Shown here: positions 29,118-37,942 of the stretch, piece after piece
Layout of the letters: each line of letters starts with the position of its first letter
Position numbering within the stretch: position 1 is the first letter of the stretch
NCBI RefSeq assembly: GCF_019931195.1
Contig: NZ_JAIOUO010000002.1
Coordinates: 1 to 64,000 of the forward strand
From: Marinobacter sp. F4216
GTDB taxonomy: Bacteria > Pseudomonadota > Gammaproteobacteria > Pseudomonadales > Oleiphilaceae
Direction: 5' to 3'
DNA: 64,000 nucleotides
The notes under the pieces: generated by a model
Told to the model about the DNA's origin: nothing
Database searches by the model: none
Seen by the model: only the letters and a program-made list of their open reading frames with translations
Translations under genes and position numbers: made by a program

Positions 29118-30161
29118 GTGTCCTCGCGAGAAATGGCCCAAGCTGACGGATTTGTGATGGTCGAAAAACTGATTGATGAGTGTGGAAAGATTACCCCGGG
29201 TCTCCTGAAGGGAGCTGTCGAAGAGATCAATTTCCAGGACTATGACCTTCGAACTGTTATGGACCGGCCCCGATCCCGATGGGCGCGGCGCTGGCGGTTC
29301 AACCAGTTCCAGTTTGTCAGTGTCATGGGAGCCGACTGGGTGTTTGGTATCGCGATCGTCGATCTCAAGCTGGTGGCCAATGGGTTTTTCTACCTGTACG
29401 ACTTCTCGACCGGAACCTTGCATGAACAGTCGTTCCTGGCGCCACTGGCGCGGGGGGTGGAAATTGATCCCCTGCCGGAGCGCGGAGCGGCGATATTCGC
29501 CAATGCAAAGGTCAGCATGAGTATCATGCCCGATGTGGCCGGACGGCACATCCAGGTGAAGGCTCCCGGGAATATTCAGGTAGACCTGACGCTCCGGCAG
29601 GATTCGGATCCGCTTCGCCTGGTGAGTCCGGCTGGCTATAACGGGTGGGTTTTCACACGTAAATCAGCTGGGCTCGCAGTGGATGGTGAGGTCCGCTGGG
29701 GGCAGGAGGTCTGGCGTACTGATGAGGCAACCCGCGGCTCCGTGGACTGGAGCTGTGGTTTCATGCGGCGGGAGACAGCCTGGAACTGGGCCTGCATGGC
29801 CGGTCAGTTGCCCGATGGGCGATCGATAGGGCTGAATCTGGCGGCGGGGGTGAATGAAACTGGCGTGACCGAAAATGCGCTGTGGCTGGATGGCCGTTGT
29901 GTGAAGCTGGGTATCGCCTGTTTCGACTTTGACCGATATCACCCTGAGCAACCCTGGCGAGTGACGACCGATGACGGGCGGGTTGATCTGACCTTTCAAC
30001 CCGGAGGTGTGCGCAAGGAAAAGCTGAATGCGCTCGTGCTGGCGTCCAACTTCCGGCAGTTTATCGGGACGTTTGAGGGCCAGATGACAGGCGATGACGG
30101 AGAGAGCATCGCCATCAGGGGCATGCGAGGCCTGATGGAAGACCATTACGCCCGCTGGTAG
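29118..30161 (+). CDS. DUF2804 family protein
   Basis: This protein of up to 347 residues matches DUF2804 by pattern: an N-terminal ECGKITPG segment, VSVMGADWVFGIAIVDLKLVANGFFYLYDF, a WGQEVWRTDEATRGSVDWSCGFMRRETAWNWACMAG block, and FRQFIGTFEGQM near the end. No signal peptide or transmembrane helix is seen. The GTG at 29118 gives the longest frame; ATG 29133 or 29157 could be the real start since no strong ribosome-binding site decides it. The function is unknown. Confidence 0.75.
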   Translation: MSSREMAQADGFVMVEKLIDECGKITPGLLKGAVEEINFQDYDLRTVMDRPRSRWARRWRFNQFQFVSVMGADWVFGIAIVDLKLVANGFFYLYDFSTGTLHEQSFLAPLARGVEIDPLPERGAAIFANAKVSMSIMPDVAGRHIQVKAPGNIQVDLTLRQDSDPLRLVSPAGYNGWVFTRKSAGLAVDGEVRWGQEVWRTDEATRGSVDWSCGFMRRETAWNWACMAGQLPDGRSIGLNLAAGVNETGVTENALWLDGRCVKLGIACFDFDRYHPEQPWRVTTDDGRVDLTFQPGGVRKEKLNALVLASNFRQFIGTFEGQMTGDDGESIAIRGMRGLMEDHYARW

Positions 30162-30202
30162 GCCCCGGTCGGGACCACCAGCGAAGGGCGAACTCTGGCG
30201 AA

Positions 30203-30454
30203 TTACCGCTCGGGCAGGGTGACGTTGAGTTCCAGAACGGAGACGTCGTCGTTCCGGTCAACCTCTACCTGCACCATGTCATCACTGATCTGCACGTACT
30301 TGCGAATGACATTCAGAAGCTCCTGCTGCAGTTGCGGCAGATAGTCCGGCTGCTCGCGCTGACCGCGTTCGTGCGCAACAATAATCTGCAGGCGCTCTTT
30401 GGCGACGTTGGCGGTGTTCTTCTTGCTGCCCCGGAAATAATCAAGGAAGCTCAT
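30203..30454 (-). CDS. minE: Cell division topological specificity factor MinE
   Basis: MinE drives the pole-to-pole oscillation of MinCD that keeps the FtsZ ring at midcell. The 83 residues match the family: [30 protein letters not shown] (membrane and MinD contact region), then the dimerization domain ending [10 protein letters not shown]. It lies 3 bases downstream of minD. Confidence 0.96.
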   Translation of the reverse strand: MSFLDYFRGSKKNTANVAKERLQIIVAHERGQREQPDYLPQLQQELLNVIRKYVQISDDMVQVEVDRNDDVSVLELNVTLPER

Positions 30455-30457
30455 GCC

Positions 30458-31270
30458 TTAACCTCCCTTGAACATGCGGGAGAAGAAGCCTTTCTTCTGG
30501 GCTGTCATGAAACGGTGCTCGCGCTCTTCGCCCAGAAGGCGGCTGACTGCGTCATCGTAGGCCTGGCCCGCGTCACTCTCTTCCTCCAGGATGACCGGTA
30601 CGCCCTGGTTGGATGCATTAAGCACGACCTGACTTTCCGGGATCACGCCCAGCAGGGGGATGGCCAGAATTTCTTCCACGTCGTTAACGGACAGCATTTC
30701 GCCCCGCTCAACCCGGGCCGGGTTATAGCGAGTCAGCAACAGGTGTTCCTTGACCGGATCCTGACCCATCTCGGCGCGACGGGATTTGCTCTGCAGGATG
30801 CCAAGGATGCGGTCGGAGTCACGGACAGAGGACACTTCCGGGTTGGTAACGACAACTGCCTCGTCGGCGTAGTACAGCGCCATCAGCGCGCCGTGCTCGA
30901 TGCCCGCAGGTGAGTCGCACACGATGTAGTCGAAGTTTTCAGACAGCTCGTTGATCACCTTTTCCACGCCGTCTTTGGTCAGGGCTTCCTTTTCCCGGGT
31001 CTGTGAGGCAGGAAGAATGTAGAGGTTCTCAACCCGCTTGTCGCGGATCAGTGCCTGGGTGAGGGAGGCTTCTCCCTGAATGACATTGACGAAGTCGTAA
31101 ACGACCCGTCGCTCGCAGTTCATGATCAGGTCCAGATTTCGCAGGCCAACATCAAAATCGATGACGACGGTTTTGTGGCCGCGCTTGGCAAGACCGGTGC
31201 TGATTGAGGCGCTGGTGGTGGTTTTGCCAACGCCGCCTTTTCCTGAGGTGACGACAATGATTCTAGCCAA
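30458..31270 (-). CDS. minD: Septum site-determining ATPase MinD
   Basis: This 270-residue deviant Walker ATPase (ARIIVVTSGKGGVGKTTTSA) dimerizes with ATP on the membrane, recruits MinC, and is released by MinE. The C-terminal amphipathic membrane helix (KKGFFSRMFKGG) is present. It follows minC after a 77-base gap with no gene. Confidence 0.97.
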   Translation of the reverse strand: MARIIVVTSGKGGVGKTTTSASISTGLAKRGHKTVVIDFDVGLRNLDLIMNCERRVVYDFVNVIQGEASLTQALIRDKRVENLYILPASQTREKEALTKDGVEKVINELSENFDYIVCDSPAGIEHGALMALYYADEAVVVTNPEVSSVRDSDRILGILQSKSRRAEMGQDPVKEHLLLTRYNPARVERGEMLSVNDVEEILAIPLLGVIPESQVVLNASNQGVPVILEEESDAGQAYDDAVSRLLGEEREHRFMTAQKKGFFSRMFKGG

Positions 31271-31347
31271 GGTTCATTTCCTGTATCGCGGTGAGTTCGT
31301 CGGAATATGCCGAATGAATGCTTCTATTGTTGTATTTTGTCTTACTG

Positions 31348-32115
31348 TCAGGCTTTGTCTAGTGGCGTTACCACCAGCAAATCGTCCTTTTGCTGGATTT
31401 GAACCGCGCTTTTCCAGCCGTCATTCTGAAGATCTTCTGAAATTTTATAGTGTCCGGCAATGGACACAAGCTCTGCTTCAAGGGATTGGCAAAAAATTCT
31501 GGCGTTCTGGGCGCCATGGATGCCAGCCAGGGCTCTGCCCCGCAGTGGCCCATACACGTGGATGTTGCCGCCCGCGAGGACTTCCGCGCCGGCTTGTACC
31601 GGGGCCAGAATGATCAGATCGCCCTCGGGTGCGTACACTTGCTGGCCCGAACGAACTGGCTGGGAGACAACCCTTGCCGGCACGGCTTCGCTCGATTTGA
31701 CCTCTACTGCGGGTTGGGCAGCGGGTGATGCCTCCTGGGCCTGTTTTGGTGCAGGGTCGGGCTCCCGGGCCGGTTCTTTCTGGCCGGCGGCCGGCAGCAA
31801 CGCCAGTGCAGCACCACGGGCAAGGCGTCGCTGATCGTCGGTTCCGCCGCGAACACCCACGACATGCATGTTATGCCGGCGGCAGATGCCAATAATCTTG
31901 AAAAAATCCAGTTCGCTGTCCAGGCCTTCGTATTTTTCCAGGGCAATGATGACGGGAATGTCCTTGAAGAAGCCCGGGGCCTGACTGATTTTGTCCCGAA
32001 GTGTGGCTTCAAACTCGTCGTTATCGAAAAAATACAGCTCTATAGCGGTAATGGATAGGCTGGCACTCTTGAGCTGGAAAACCTGTGTAACCCCGGCCTT
32101 GGCGTTATCGGTCAT
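31348..32115 (-). CDS. minC: Septum site-determining protein MinC
   Basis: MinC blocks FtsZ assembly away from midcell. The 255-residue protein has an N-terminal FtsZ-inhibitory domain (about 1-105), a Pro/Ala-rich linker and a C-terminal right-handed beta-helix (GQQVYAPEGDLIILAPVQAGAEVLAGGNIHVYGPLRGRALAG) that binds MinD. Its ATG overlaps the stop of the HopJ-type gene (ATGA). Confidence 0.95.
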   Translation of the reverse strand: MTDNAKAGVTQVFQLKSASLSITAIELYFFDNDEFEATLRDKISQAPGFFKDIPVIIALEKYEGLDSELDFFKIIGICRRHNMHVVGVRGGTDDQRRLARGAALALLPAAGQKEPAREPDPAPKQAQEASPAAQPAVEVKSSEAVPARVVSQPVRSGQQVYAPEGDLIILAPVQAGAEVLAGGNIHVYGPLRGRALAGIHGAQNARIFCQSLEAELVSIAGHYKISEDLQNDGWKSAVQIQQKDDLLVVTPLDKA

Positions 32116-32492
32116 GAATGTTTCTCTTCCGTGGTGTTGGGCGCTGGGCGCGGCCGGAGCGGTTCGACGTCAAAGCGGATGCCCGACCAGCCAGTACTGA
32201 TGAACTGCCGGATGTTAGCATGGCTGCTGCCCGATGGGTCGTTAATGACCTGTTGGTAGTGCTCGGCAAACAGCGAAAGCGTGTCGGACTCGGGGAGGTT
32301 GCAGTACCGCCCCAGGGCGAACACCCGGCAGGAGCCGGAGTTTTCGCCCGGCGCGTTAGCGAGAGGCCCATTATGAAAACCCGTGGGCTGATAATCGAAG
32401 AAGCGCTCAACCAGTGCCAGCGTCCCGGCAAAGTCGCCATGACCTGCAGCCAGCGACGCCAGGTGGATGCGTACAGCTTCGTTGACGATCAT
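32112..32492 (-). CDS. HopJ-family protein
   Basis: This 126-residue protein has the HopJ pattern: FAGTLALVERFFDYQPTGFHNG, ENSGSCRVFALGR, LSLFAEHYQQV and IRQFISTGWSGIRF. HopJ was named from a Pseudomonas syringae type III effector candidate, but free-living marine bacteria carry it widely, so the effector name should not be taken as function. The start ATG 32492 overlaps the DUF1244 stop (ATGA) and its stop overlaps the minC start (ATGA). Confidence 0.85.
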   Translation of the reverse strand: MIVNEAVRIHLASLAAGHGDFAGTLALVERFFDYQPTGFHNGPLANAPGENSGSCRVFALGRYCNLPESDTLSLFAEHYQQVINDPSGSSHANIRQFISTGWSGIRFDVEPLRPRPAPNTTEEKHS

Positions 32493-32773
32493 TCCTTGGG
32501 GGCCTGCTGTTTTTCTCCAGACTGGTATCGGCTTTTCCATTCGTCATAGGGCATGCCGTAGATTTCTTCCCGGGCATCCGGATCGGAAATGTCAAAGCCA
32601 CGCTCCTGGGCCTCGGCGCGATACCATTTCGACAGGCAATTGCGGCAGAAACTGGCCAGGTTCATCAAGTCGATGTTCTGTACATCGGTGTGTTCCTGCA
32701 GGTGTTTTACCAGGCGTCGAAAAGCGGCCGCCTCGATTTCAGTGCGACGGGATTCTGGGATTGGATTGCTCAT
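32489..32773 (-). CDS. DUF1244 family protein
   Basis: This 94-residue protein matches DUF1244: AAAFRRLVKHLQEHTDVQNIDLMNLASFCRNCLSKWYRAEAQERG and the ending YGMPYDEWKSRYQ. The conserved C-x-x-C in SFCRNCL hints at metal or redox chemistry. The function is unknown. It is the first gene of the apparent DUF1244-HopJ-minCDE transcript and is divergent from dinB. Confidence 0.88.
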   Translation of the reverse strand: MSNPIPESRRTEIEAAAFRRLVKHLQEHTDVQNIDLMNLASFCRNCLSKWYRAEAQERGFDISDPDAREEIYGMPYDEWKSRYQSGEKQQAPKE

Positions 32774-32848
32774 GGGGCCTCGCGATGTTTTTGTGTTGCG
32801 ATGACTACGCTTCCTGACATTCTCTGTATGTTAGCTTAAGATACAAGG

Positions 32849-32864
32849 CTGTATGAATGTACAT
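32849..32864 (+). promoter_or_regulatory. LexA-like SOS box upstream of dinB
   Basis: CTGTATGAATGTACAT matches the CTGT-N8-ACAG LexA consensus at seven of eight fixed positions. It ends 24 bases before the dinB ATG, a place where binding would block transcription. DinB is LexA-controlled in many gammaproteobacteria. Confidence 0.6.
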
Positions 32865-32888
32865 GTGTCTTGTTGTGAGCCCTGAGCC

Positions 32889-33953
32889 ATGAGTCAGCGC
32901 AAAATCATCCACATTGATTGCGACTGTTTTTACGCAGCGGTGGAGATGCGTGACGATCCCTCATTGCGCGATGTTCCCCTGGCGGTGGGCGGCGACGGGG
33001 GCAGGGGTGTGGTCACTACCTGTAATTATAAAGCGCGGGCATTTGGGGTTCGTTCTGCCATGCCTGGCAGTGAGGCACGCCGCCTGTGCCCGGGCCTGGT
33101 GACGGTCCCGCCGGATATGGCGCGTTACCGGGCTGTGTCGCAACAGGTGATGGCCATTTTGCGGGAAATGACCGACCTGGTAGAGCCTTTGTCTCTGGAT
33201 GAAGCCTTTCTTGACGTCACTGACGTTTCTGATTGCAGGGGCAGCGCAACGCTGATGGCCCGGAAACTGCGGGCGCGCATCCTCGAGGAGGTGGGCATCA
33301 CCGTGTCGGCGGGAGTGGCTCCGAACAAATTCCTCGCCAAGATTGCCAGTGATTGGCAAAAACCCGACGGACTGTTTGTCGTCCGTCCGGAAGATGTTGA
33401 TGCCTTTGTGATGGAACTGCCTGTTGAAAAGCTTTTTGGTGTGGGGGAGGTGACGGCCAAAAAACTGTACGGTCTGGGGATAAAAACCTGTGGTGACATC
33501 CGGGCTCTGGCGCCGGAAGTAATGATTGATCGCTTTGGCAAACAGGGTTACCGCCTTTACGAAATGGCCCATGGGCGTGATGAGCGTTCGGTGGTGGTTT
33601 CCCGGGTGGCCAAGTCGGTCAGTGTTGAGCGGACGTTTTCCCAGGATTTACCCGACCGGGCGGCCTGTGAAACGGTGATGGCATCGCTGGTGGACGACCT
33701 GACTCACCGTTTGACCCGCAAAGGCCGGAAGAAGCCGATCCACAAGCTGTTTGTCAAAGTACGCTACAGTGATTTCTCTACTCATACGCTGGAAAGGGTG
33801 CGCGAACATATTGAGTTGCCAGCGCTCGATGACTATCTGCCTTTGTTTCGGGAGTTAGTCGCCGAGGGCGACCGTCCGGTCCGGTTGCTTGGAATGGGCG
33901 TACGCTTCCGCAATGACGATGCGCCTGTGACCCAGTTGAGATTGTTCGACTGA
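32889..33953 (+). CDS. dinB: DNA polymerase IV
   Basis: This 354-residue Y-family polymerase performs error-prone translesion synthesis. Catalytic acidic residues are visible in [14 protein letters not shown] and [10 protein letters not shown]; the [17 protein letters not shown] and [14 protein letters not shown] blocks and a C-terminal little-finger domain are present. No clear beta-clamp motif beyond the terminal QLRLFD, which fits one (QLxLF). It starts 115 bases from the divergent DUF1244 gene. Confidence 0.96.
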   Translation: MSQRKIIHIDCDCFYAAVEMRDDPSLRDVPLAVGGDGGRGVVTTCNYKARAFGVRSAMPGSEARRLCPGLVTVPPDMARYRAVSQQVMAILREMTDLVEPLSLDEAFLDVTDVSDCRGSATLMARKLRARILEEVGITVSAGVAPNKFLAKIASDWQKPDGLFVVRPEDVDAFVMELPVEKLFGVGEVTAKKLYGLGIKTCGDIRALAPEVMIDRFGKQGYRLYEMAHGRDERSVVVSRVAKSVSVERTFSQDLPDRAACETVMASLVDDLTHRLTRKGRKKPIHKLFVKVRYSDFSTHTLERVREHIELPALDDYLPLFRELVAEGDRPVRLLGMGVRFRNDDAPVTQLRLFD

Positions 33954-34014
33954 AACCCGCGGGCGTGGCGCGACCCCCACCATTCTTCATGTCACACATC
34001 AACAAGGAGCTGCT

Positions 34015-35052
34015 ATGGAAACCCGGAAGTTGGGTAAGACCGATCTCGATGTCAGTCTGATTTGCCTGGGGACCATGACCTGGGGCGAACAGAACACCGA
34101 GCAGGAAGCCTTCGAGCAACTGGATTTAGCCACCTCGGAGGGTGTGAATTTTATTGATGCGGCCGAAATGTATCCGGTGCCGCCCCGCGCGGAGACCCAA
34201 GGCCTGACGGAAACCTATCTGGGCAACTGGCTGGCACGCCGGGGGCGCAGGGACGATTTGGTGATTGCCTCCAAAGTGGCGGGGCCGGGCAATGGATTGA
34301 CCTATCTGAGAAATGGGCCGCGTCTTACCCGCAACCACATCCGCGAGGCCTGTGAGGCCAGCCTGAAGCGGTTGCAGACCGATTATATCGACCTGTACCA
34401 GGTGCACTGGCCAGACCGGGTCGCCAATTTCTTTGGGAAGCTGGGTTACGAGCACAAGGCGAATGAACATTTCACTCCCATAGAAGAGACTCTTGAGGCT
34501 CTTGATGAACTGGTCAGGGAGGGCAAGGTTCGTCATGTTGGTCTGTCAAATGAAACCCCCTGGGGGACCATGGAGTACCTGCGTCTTTCCCGGGAAAATG
34601 ACTGGCCCAGGCCCGTCAGTATCCAGAACCCCTACAACCTGTTGAATCGTTCTTTCGAGGTTGGTCTTGCCGAAGTTGCCCATCGTGAGGGTGTTGGGCT
34701 TTTGGCCTATTCGCCTCTGGCGTTTGGCATGCTGTCCGGGAAATATCTTGGCGATGTCTGGCCAGAGAACGGGCGACTGACGCTCTTCGAGCGGTTTAGC
34801 CGTTACACTGGCGAGCAAGGAATGGCTGCCACCCGAGCCTACGTGGGCTTGGCGAAAGAGTACGGGTTGTCGCCGTCACAGATGGCATTGGCCTATGTAA
34901 ATAGTCGGAGTTTTGTCACCAGTAATATCATTGGTGCGACGACATTGGAGCAGCTTCAGGAAAACCTGGGGTCAGCGTTCATCGAGCTCAGCGAAGAGTT
35001 GTTGGAGTCTTTGGAAAATCTCCACCAAACATTTACTTACCCCTGTCCTTGA
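34015..35052 (+). CDS. tas: Tas-like NADP(H)-dependent aldo/keto reductase
   Basis: This 345-residue protein matches E. coli Tas in length and motifs. The AKR tetrad is visible: Asp and Tyr in FIDAAEMYPVPP, Lys in IASKVAGPG, and His in LYQVHWPDR. It reduces aldehydes or ketones with NADPH; the physiological substrate is unknown. AAGGAG lies before the ATG. A strong hairpin follows the gene. Confidence 0.92.
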   Translation: METRKLGKTDLDVSLICLGTMTWGEQNTEQEAFEQLDLATSEGVNFIDAAEMYPVPPRAETQGLTETYLGNWLARRGRRDDLVIASKVAGPGNGLTYLRNGPRLTRNHIREACEASLKRLQTDYIDLYQVHWPDRVANFFGKLGYEHKANEHFTPIEETLEALDELVREGKVRHVGLSNETPWGTMEYLRLSRENDWPRPVSIQNPYNLLNRSFEVGLAEVAHREGVGLLAYSPLAFGMLSGKYLGDVWPENGRLTLFERFSRYTGEQGMAATRAYVGLAKEYGLSPSQMALAYVNSRSFVTSNIIGATTLEQLQENLGSAFIELSEELLESLENLHQTFTYPCP

Positions 35053-35067
35053 CGCTCTCTTTTGGGT

Positions 35068-35098
35068 CCTTTGCCCCGGCACCAGGTCGGGGCAAAGG
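35068..35098 (+). terminator. Hairpin after the aldo/keto reductase gene
   Basis: A perfect 11-base-pair stem (CCTTTGCCCCG with CGGGGCAAAGG, 9-base loop) starts 16 bases past the stop codon. There is no T run, so it may be a processing or stabilising hairpin or a weak terminator. Confidence 0.5.
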
Positions 35099-35179
35099 CA
35101 GCTCCGATTACATCCGGAAATATTCAGGATTATTTTTTGACAAAAAGAAAGTTAAAAAATGACAAATAAATGACTGCTT

Positions 35180-35195
35180 TGTGTACAACTTCACA
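35180..35195 (+). promoter_or_regulatory. CRP/Vfr-like palindrome upstream of small secreted protein
   Basis: TGTGTACAACTTCACA matches the TGTGA-N6-TCACA consensus at nine of ten fixed positions. It lies about 80 bases before the ATG at 35277, in an AT-rich stretch that also has a perfect TTGACA at 35137. The match could be chance. Confidence 0.3.
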
Positions 35196-35276
35196 CCTTT
35201 TCGGCGCACAATCATTAGACTTTAGAATTAGTTGATATCCGTATCGCGTTTCGATTTTTCAGGTTTCAGAAGTGTC

Positions 35277-35600
35277 ATGATTATTCGTCTATTTGTCGCA
35301 CTGCTTGTTCTCAATCTGGTCGCCTTTGTGGTTCGTGCCGAAGCCGACGAGCGTGTCTTTGAAGAGCGTTCGGAAAGCAGTGCCGTTGAAGGGATTATCG
35401 GCGCCCAGGAACGCCTCGCCGGCAATGACAATGACGACGTTTCGGTCGGTGTTTTATCCGAGCTTGGCTCCCGTCTCCTGACCTGGTCCCTGTCCCGCCG
35501 AGATGACGACAAGCGCTTTGCTTCCGAACCTGCCCAGCCAGACCATGGCGTTGCTCTGCTGAACGAAGGCGCCTGCCTCAATCTCAAGTGGATCTTCTGA
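35277..35600 (+). CDS. Small predicted exported protein of unknown function
   Basis: This 107-residue protein starts at ATG 35277; a signal-type hydrophobic segment (IIRLFVALLVLNLVAFVVRAEA) is followed by a highly charged, acidic region and an ASEPAQPDHGVALL tail. No family is recognised. Standalone position between hairpin and acetyl-CoA hydrolase gene, with its own AT-rich upstream region, suggests it is expressed alone. The coding call rests on the signal peptide, ribosome-binding-like AGAAG and intact frame. Confidence 0.6.
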   Translation: MIIRLFVALLVLNLVAFVVRAEADERVFEERSESSAVEGIIGAQERLAGNDNDDVSVGVLSELGSRLLTWSLSRRDDDKRFASEPAQPDHGVALLNEGACLNLKWIF

Positions 35601-35731
35601 TCCAGATCAGTGTTTCTCTAAATTTCTGATCAAAAAAAACACAAAACCCCTCCGGGTACATTGCCACTCCTGATCGGCCATGTGATCATCGTTGGTCAAA
35701 CAACGGGCTGAGAATAAGAAGGAGCTTGGGA

Positions 35732-37942
35732 ATGGCGCAGGAAAGCGGTCGTCGATTGAATGATGTCGAGACTTGCGTCGACGAAGTCATTCGTCGGGTT
35801 GGCAAGAGCATTACTCTCGGTATGCCCCTGGGGCTGGGAAAACCGGTTCGGTTTGCCAACGCTCTTTACGAGCGCGCCAAGGCCGATCCGGATATCAGGC
35901 TGCACATCGTAACGGCTCTGTCGTTACTTGCTCCCAGAGGAGGTTCCTCCCTCGAGAAGCGTTTCCTCGAGCCTTTCACCGAACGCCTGTACGGTGAGAT
36001 CCCCGAGCTGGCCTATGCCCGGGCGGTGTCCAGTAATGCCCTGCCGCCCAACGTGACGGTTTCTGAGTTCTTCTTCAAGGCAGGCAGTTACCTGAACAAC
36101 AAGCCCCAGCAGCGTCATTACGTCAGCAGCAATTACACCCATGCCGTGCGGGACCTGATGTCCCAGGGGATCAACGTGGTTGCGCAAATGGTGTCTCCCG
36201 GAGAGCGTGCGGGCGATCCGGGGCGGGCCAGCCTGAGCTGCAATCCGGATCTGACGCTGGACCTGATTCCGCTGATGCGGGAGCGGGAAGCGGGTGGGCA
36301 GCCTGTGGCCCTGGTGGCGGAAATAAACCGGAATCTTCCCTACATGGGAAATCACGCCGCCGTCGGCGAGACGGATTTCGATGTGGTGTTTGAGCAGCCT
36401 TCCACGGACTACCCGCTGTTCTCGGCTCCGGCATTGGCCATCAGTCCCGAGGATCATCTGATCGGATTCTACGCCAGCGCGTTGCTGCGGGATGGCGGTA
36501 CCCTGCAGGTGGGTATCGGCTCTTTGGGTGCGGCCCTGGTCTACAGCACAATTCTCCGTCACACCCAGAACCCGGATTGGCAGGCGGTATTCGATCACCT
36601 TGATGTGGCGGGCCAATTTCCAATGGTCGCTGCAGAAGGAGGGACAGGAACCTTCGAAAAAGGGCTCTATGGTTGCAGTGAAATGATGGTGGATGGCTTC
36701 CTGTATCTGATGCAGGCCGGCATCCTGAAACGTCAGGTTTACGACAATGCGGACCTGCAGGAATTGATCAATCGCGGGGAGCTGAGCGACGCCATTACCA
36801 TCGAGTCTCTGGACGTGCTTCGCAAGCACCAGTTGATTGATTCACCTTTCCGGTCCAGAGACGTGACCTGGCTGGTGAGCCTGGGGGTTCTCAAGGACTC
36901 CGTGGAGTTTCGGGGTGGCCGACTGCTCATTGGCGAGCACTCTGTGGAAGGTGATCTGGATAACCCCGACGCGCGCAAGGCCATTGAGGCCTACCTGCTG
37001 GGAGACCGGTTACGAGGCGGTATTGTCATGCACGGTGGTTTCTATGTCGGTCCGGAACGGTTTTACCAGGCACTTCGGGAAATGACCGATGAACAACGCG
37101 CTCAGGTGTGCATGACCAGCGTCAACTATATCAATCAGCTCTACGATCATCGCTATGGCAATCAGCGGCTTAAGGCGGCCCAGCGGGTCGATGGCCGGTT
37201 TATTAATTCGGCGATGATGTATACCCTCAGCGGCGCCGCCGTATCGGATGGGCTGGCGGACGGCCGGGTAGTGAGTGGGGTTGGTGGTCAGTACAACTTT
37301 GTCGCTATGGCCCATGAGTTACCGGGCGGGCGATCCATCCTCACCATGCGGGCAACCCGGAAATCCGGTGGTGAGACCCTGTCCAACATTGTGTTCAATT
37401 ACGCCCACTGCACGATTCCACGACATCTTCGGGACGTGGTTATTACCGAGTATGGCATTGCCGATCTGCGGGGACAGCCTGATGAGCAGGTCTATCTGCG
37501 ACTGATCCGAATTGCCGACTCGCGTTTCCAGGCTTCATTGCTCAAGCAAGCGCAGAAAGCGGGCAAGGTCGCCCCGAACTTTCGATTGCCTGATGCCTGG
37601 TGCAATAACACGCCAGAGGCTGTTCGCAAGGCGTTGGCTGCGCCGGGACGGCCCGATCTGTTCCCGGCATTCCCGTTCGGTTGCGATTTTACCGATGATG
37701 AGTTGAGGTTAGGGAAAGCCCTTAAGGCGCTTAAGGCCGCAACCGGCAGTCGTCGTGGTAAACTCCGCGCCATATTGCAGGCTATCCGGGCGCGGGATGA
37801 GCAGGGCATTTACCAGCCCCTTCTCGATCGCATGGGATTGTCCAACCCCAAAGGGTTGAGGCAGACGCTGGATCAGCGCCTCGTGATTTATGGCCTGCAG
37901 CTGACTGAGCCACCCACCAATACAGGAAATTCAAGCGGCTGA
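35732..37942 (+). CDS. Acetyl-CoA hydrolase/transferase family protein (long form)
   Basis: This 736-residue protein carries the acetyl-CoA hydrolase/CoA-transferase fold: the N-terminal segment SITLGMPLGLGKPVRFANAL, the GGTLQVGIGSLGAALVYS block near residue 255, and the C-terminal GVGGQYNFVAMAHELPGGRSILTMRATR and TEYGIADLRG region. The N-terminal extension makes it longer than the 430-540 residues of the classic enzymes. It may move CoA between acids or hydrolyse acyl-CoA; the substrate is open. The start is ATG 35732 after AAGAAGGAG. Its stop overlaps the next ATG by one base. Confidence 0.85.
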   Translation: MAQESGRRLNDVETCVDEVIRRVGKSITLGMPLGLGKPVRFANALYERAKADPDIRLHIVTALSLLAPRGGSSLEKRFLEPFTERLYGEIPELAYARAVSSNALPPNVTVSEFFFKAGSYLNNKPQQRHYVSSNYTHAVRDLMSQGINVVAQMVSPGERAGDPGRASLSCNPDLTLDLIPLMREREAGGQPVALVAEINRNLPYMGNHAAVGETDFDVVFEQPSTDYPLFSAPALAISPEDHLIGFYASALLRDGGTLQVGIGSLGAALVYSTILRHTQNPDWQAVFDHLDVAGQFPMVAAEGGTGTFEKGLYGCSEMMVDGFLYLMQAGILKRQVYDNADLQELINRGELSDAITIESLDVLRKHQLIDSPFRSRDVTWLVSLGVLKDSVEFRGGRLLIGEHSVEGDLDNPDARKAIEAYLLGDRLRGGIVMHGGFYVGPERFYQALREMTDEQRAQVCMTSVNYINQLYDHRYGNQRLKAAQRVDGRFINSAMMYTLSGAAVSDGLADGRVVSGVGGQYNFVAMAHELPGGRSILTMRATRKSGGETLSNIVFNYAHCTIPRHLRDVVITEYGIADLRGQPDEQVYLRLIRIADSRFQASLLKQAQKAGKVAPNFRLPDAWCNNTPEAVRKALAAPGRPDLFPAFPFGCDFTDDELRLGKALKALKAATGSRRGKLRAILQAIRARDEQGIYQPLLDRMGLSNPKGLRQTLDQRLVIYGLQLTEPPTNTGNSSG

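Noticed and set aside
32112..32492. Type III secretion effector function for the HopJ-family protein
   Set aside because: No secretion system genes are in the window and the family is widespread in non-pathogens; only the family name is supported.
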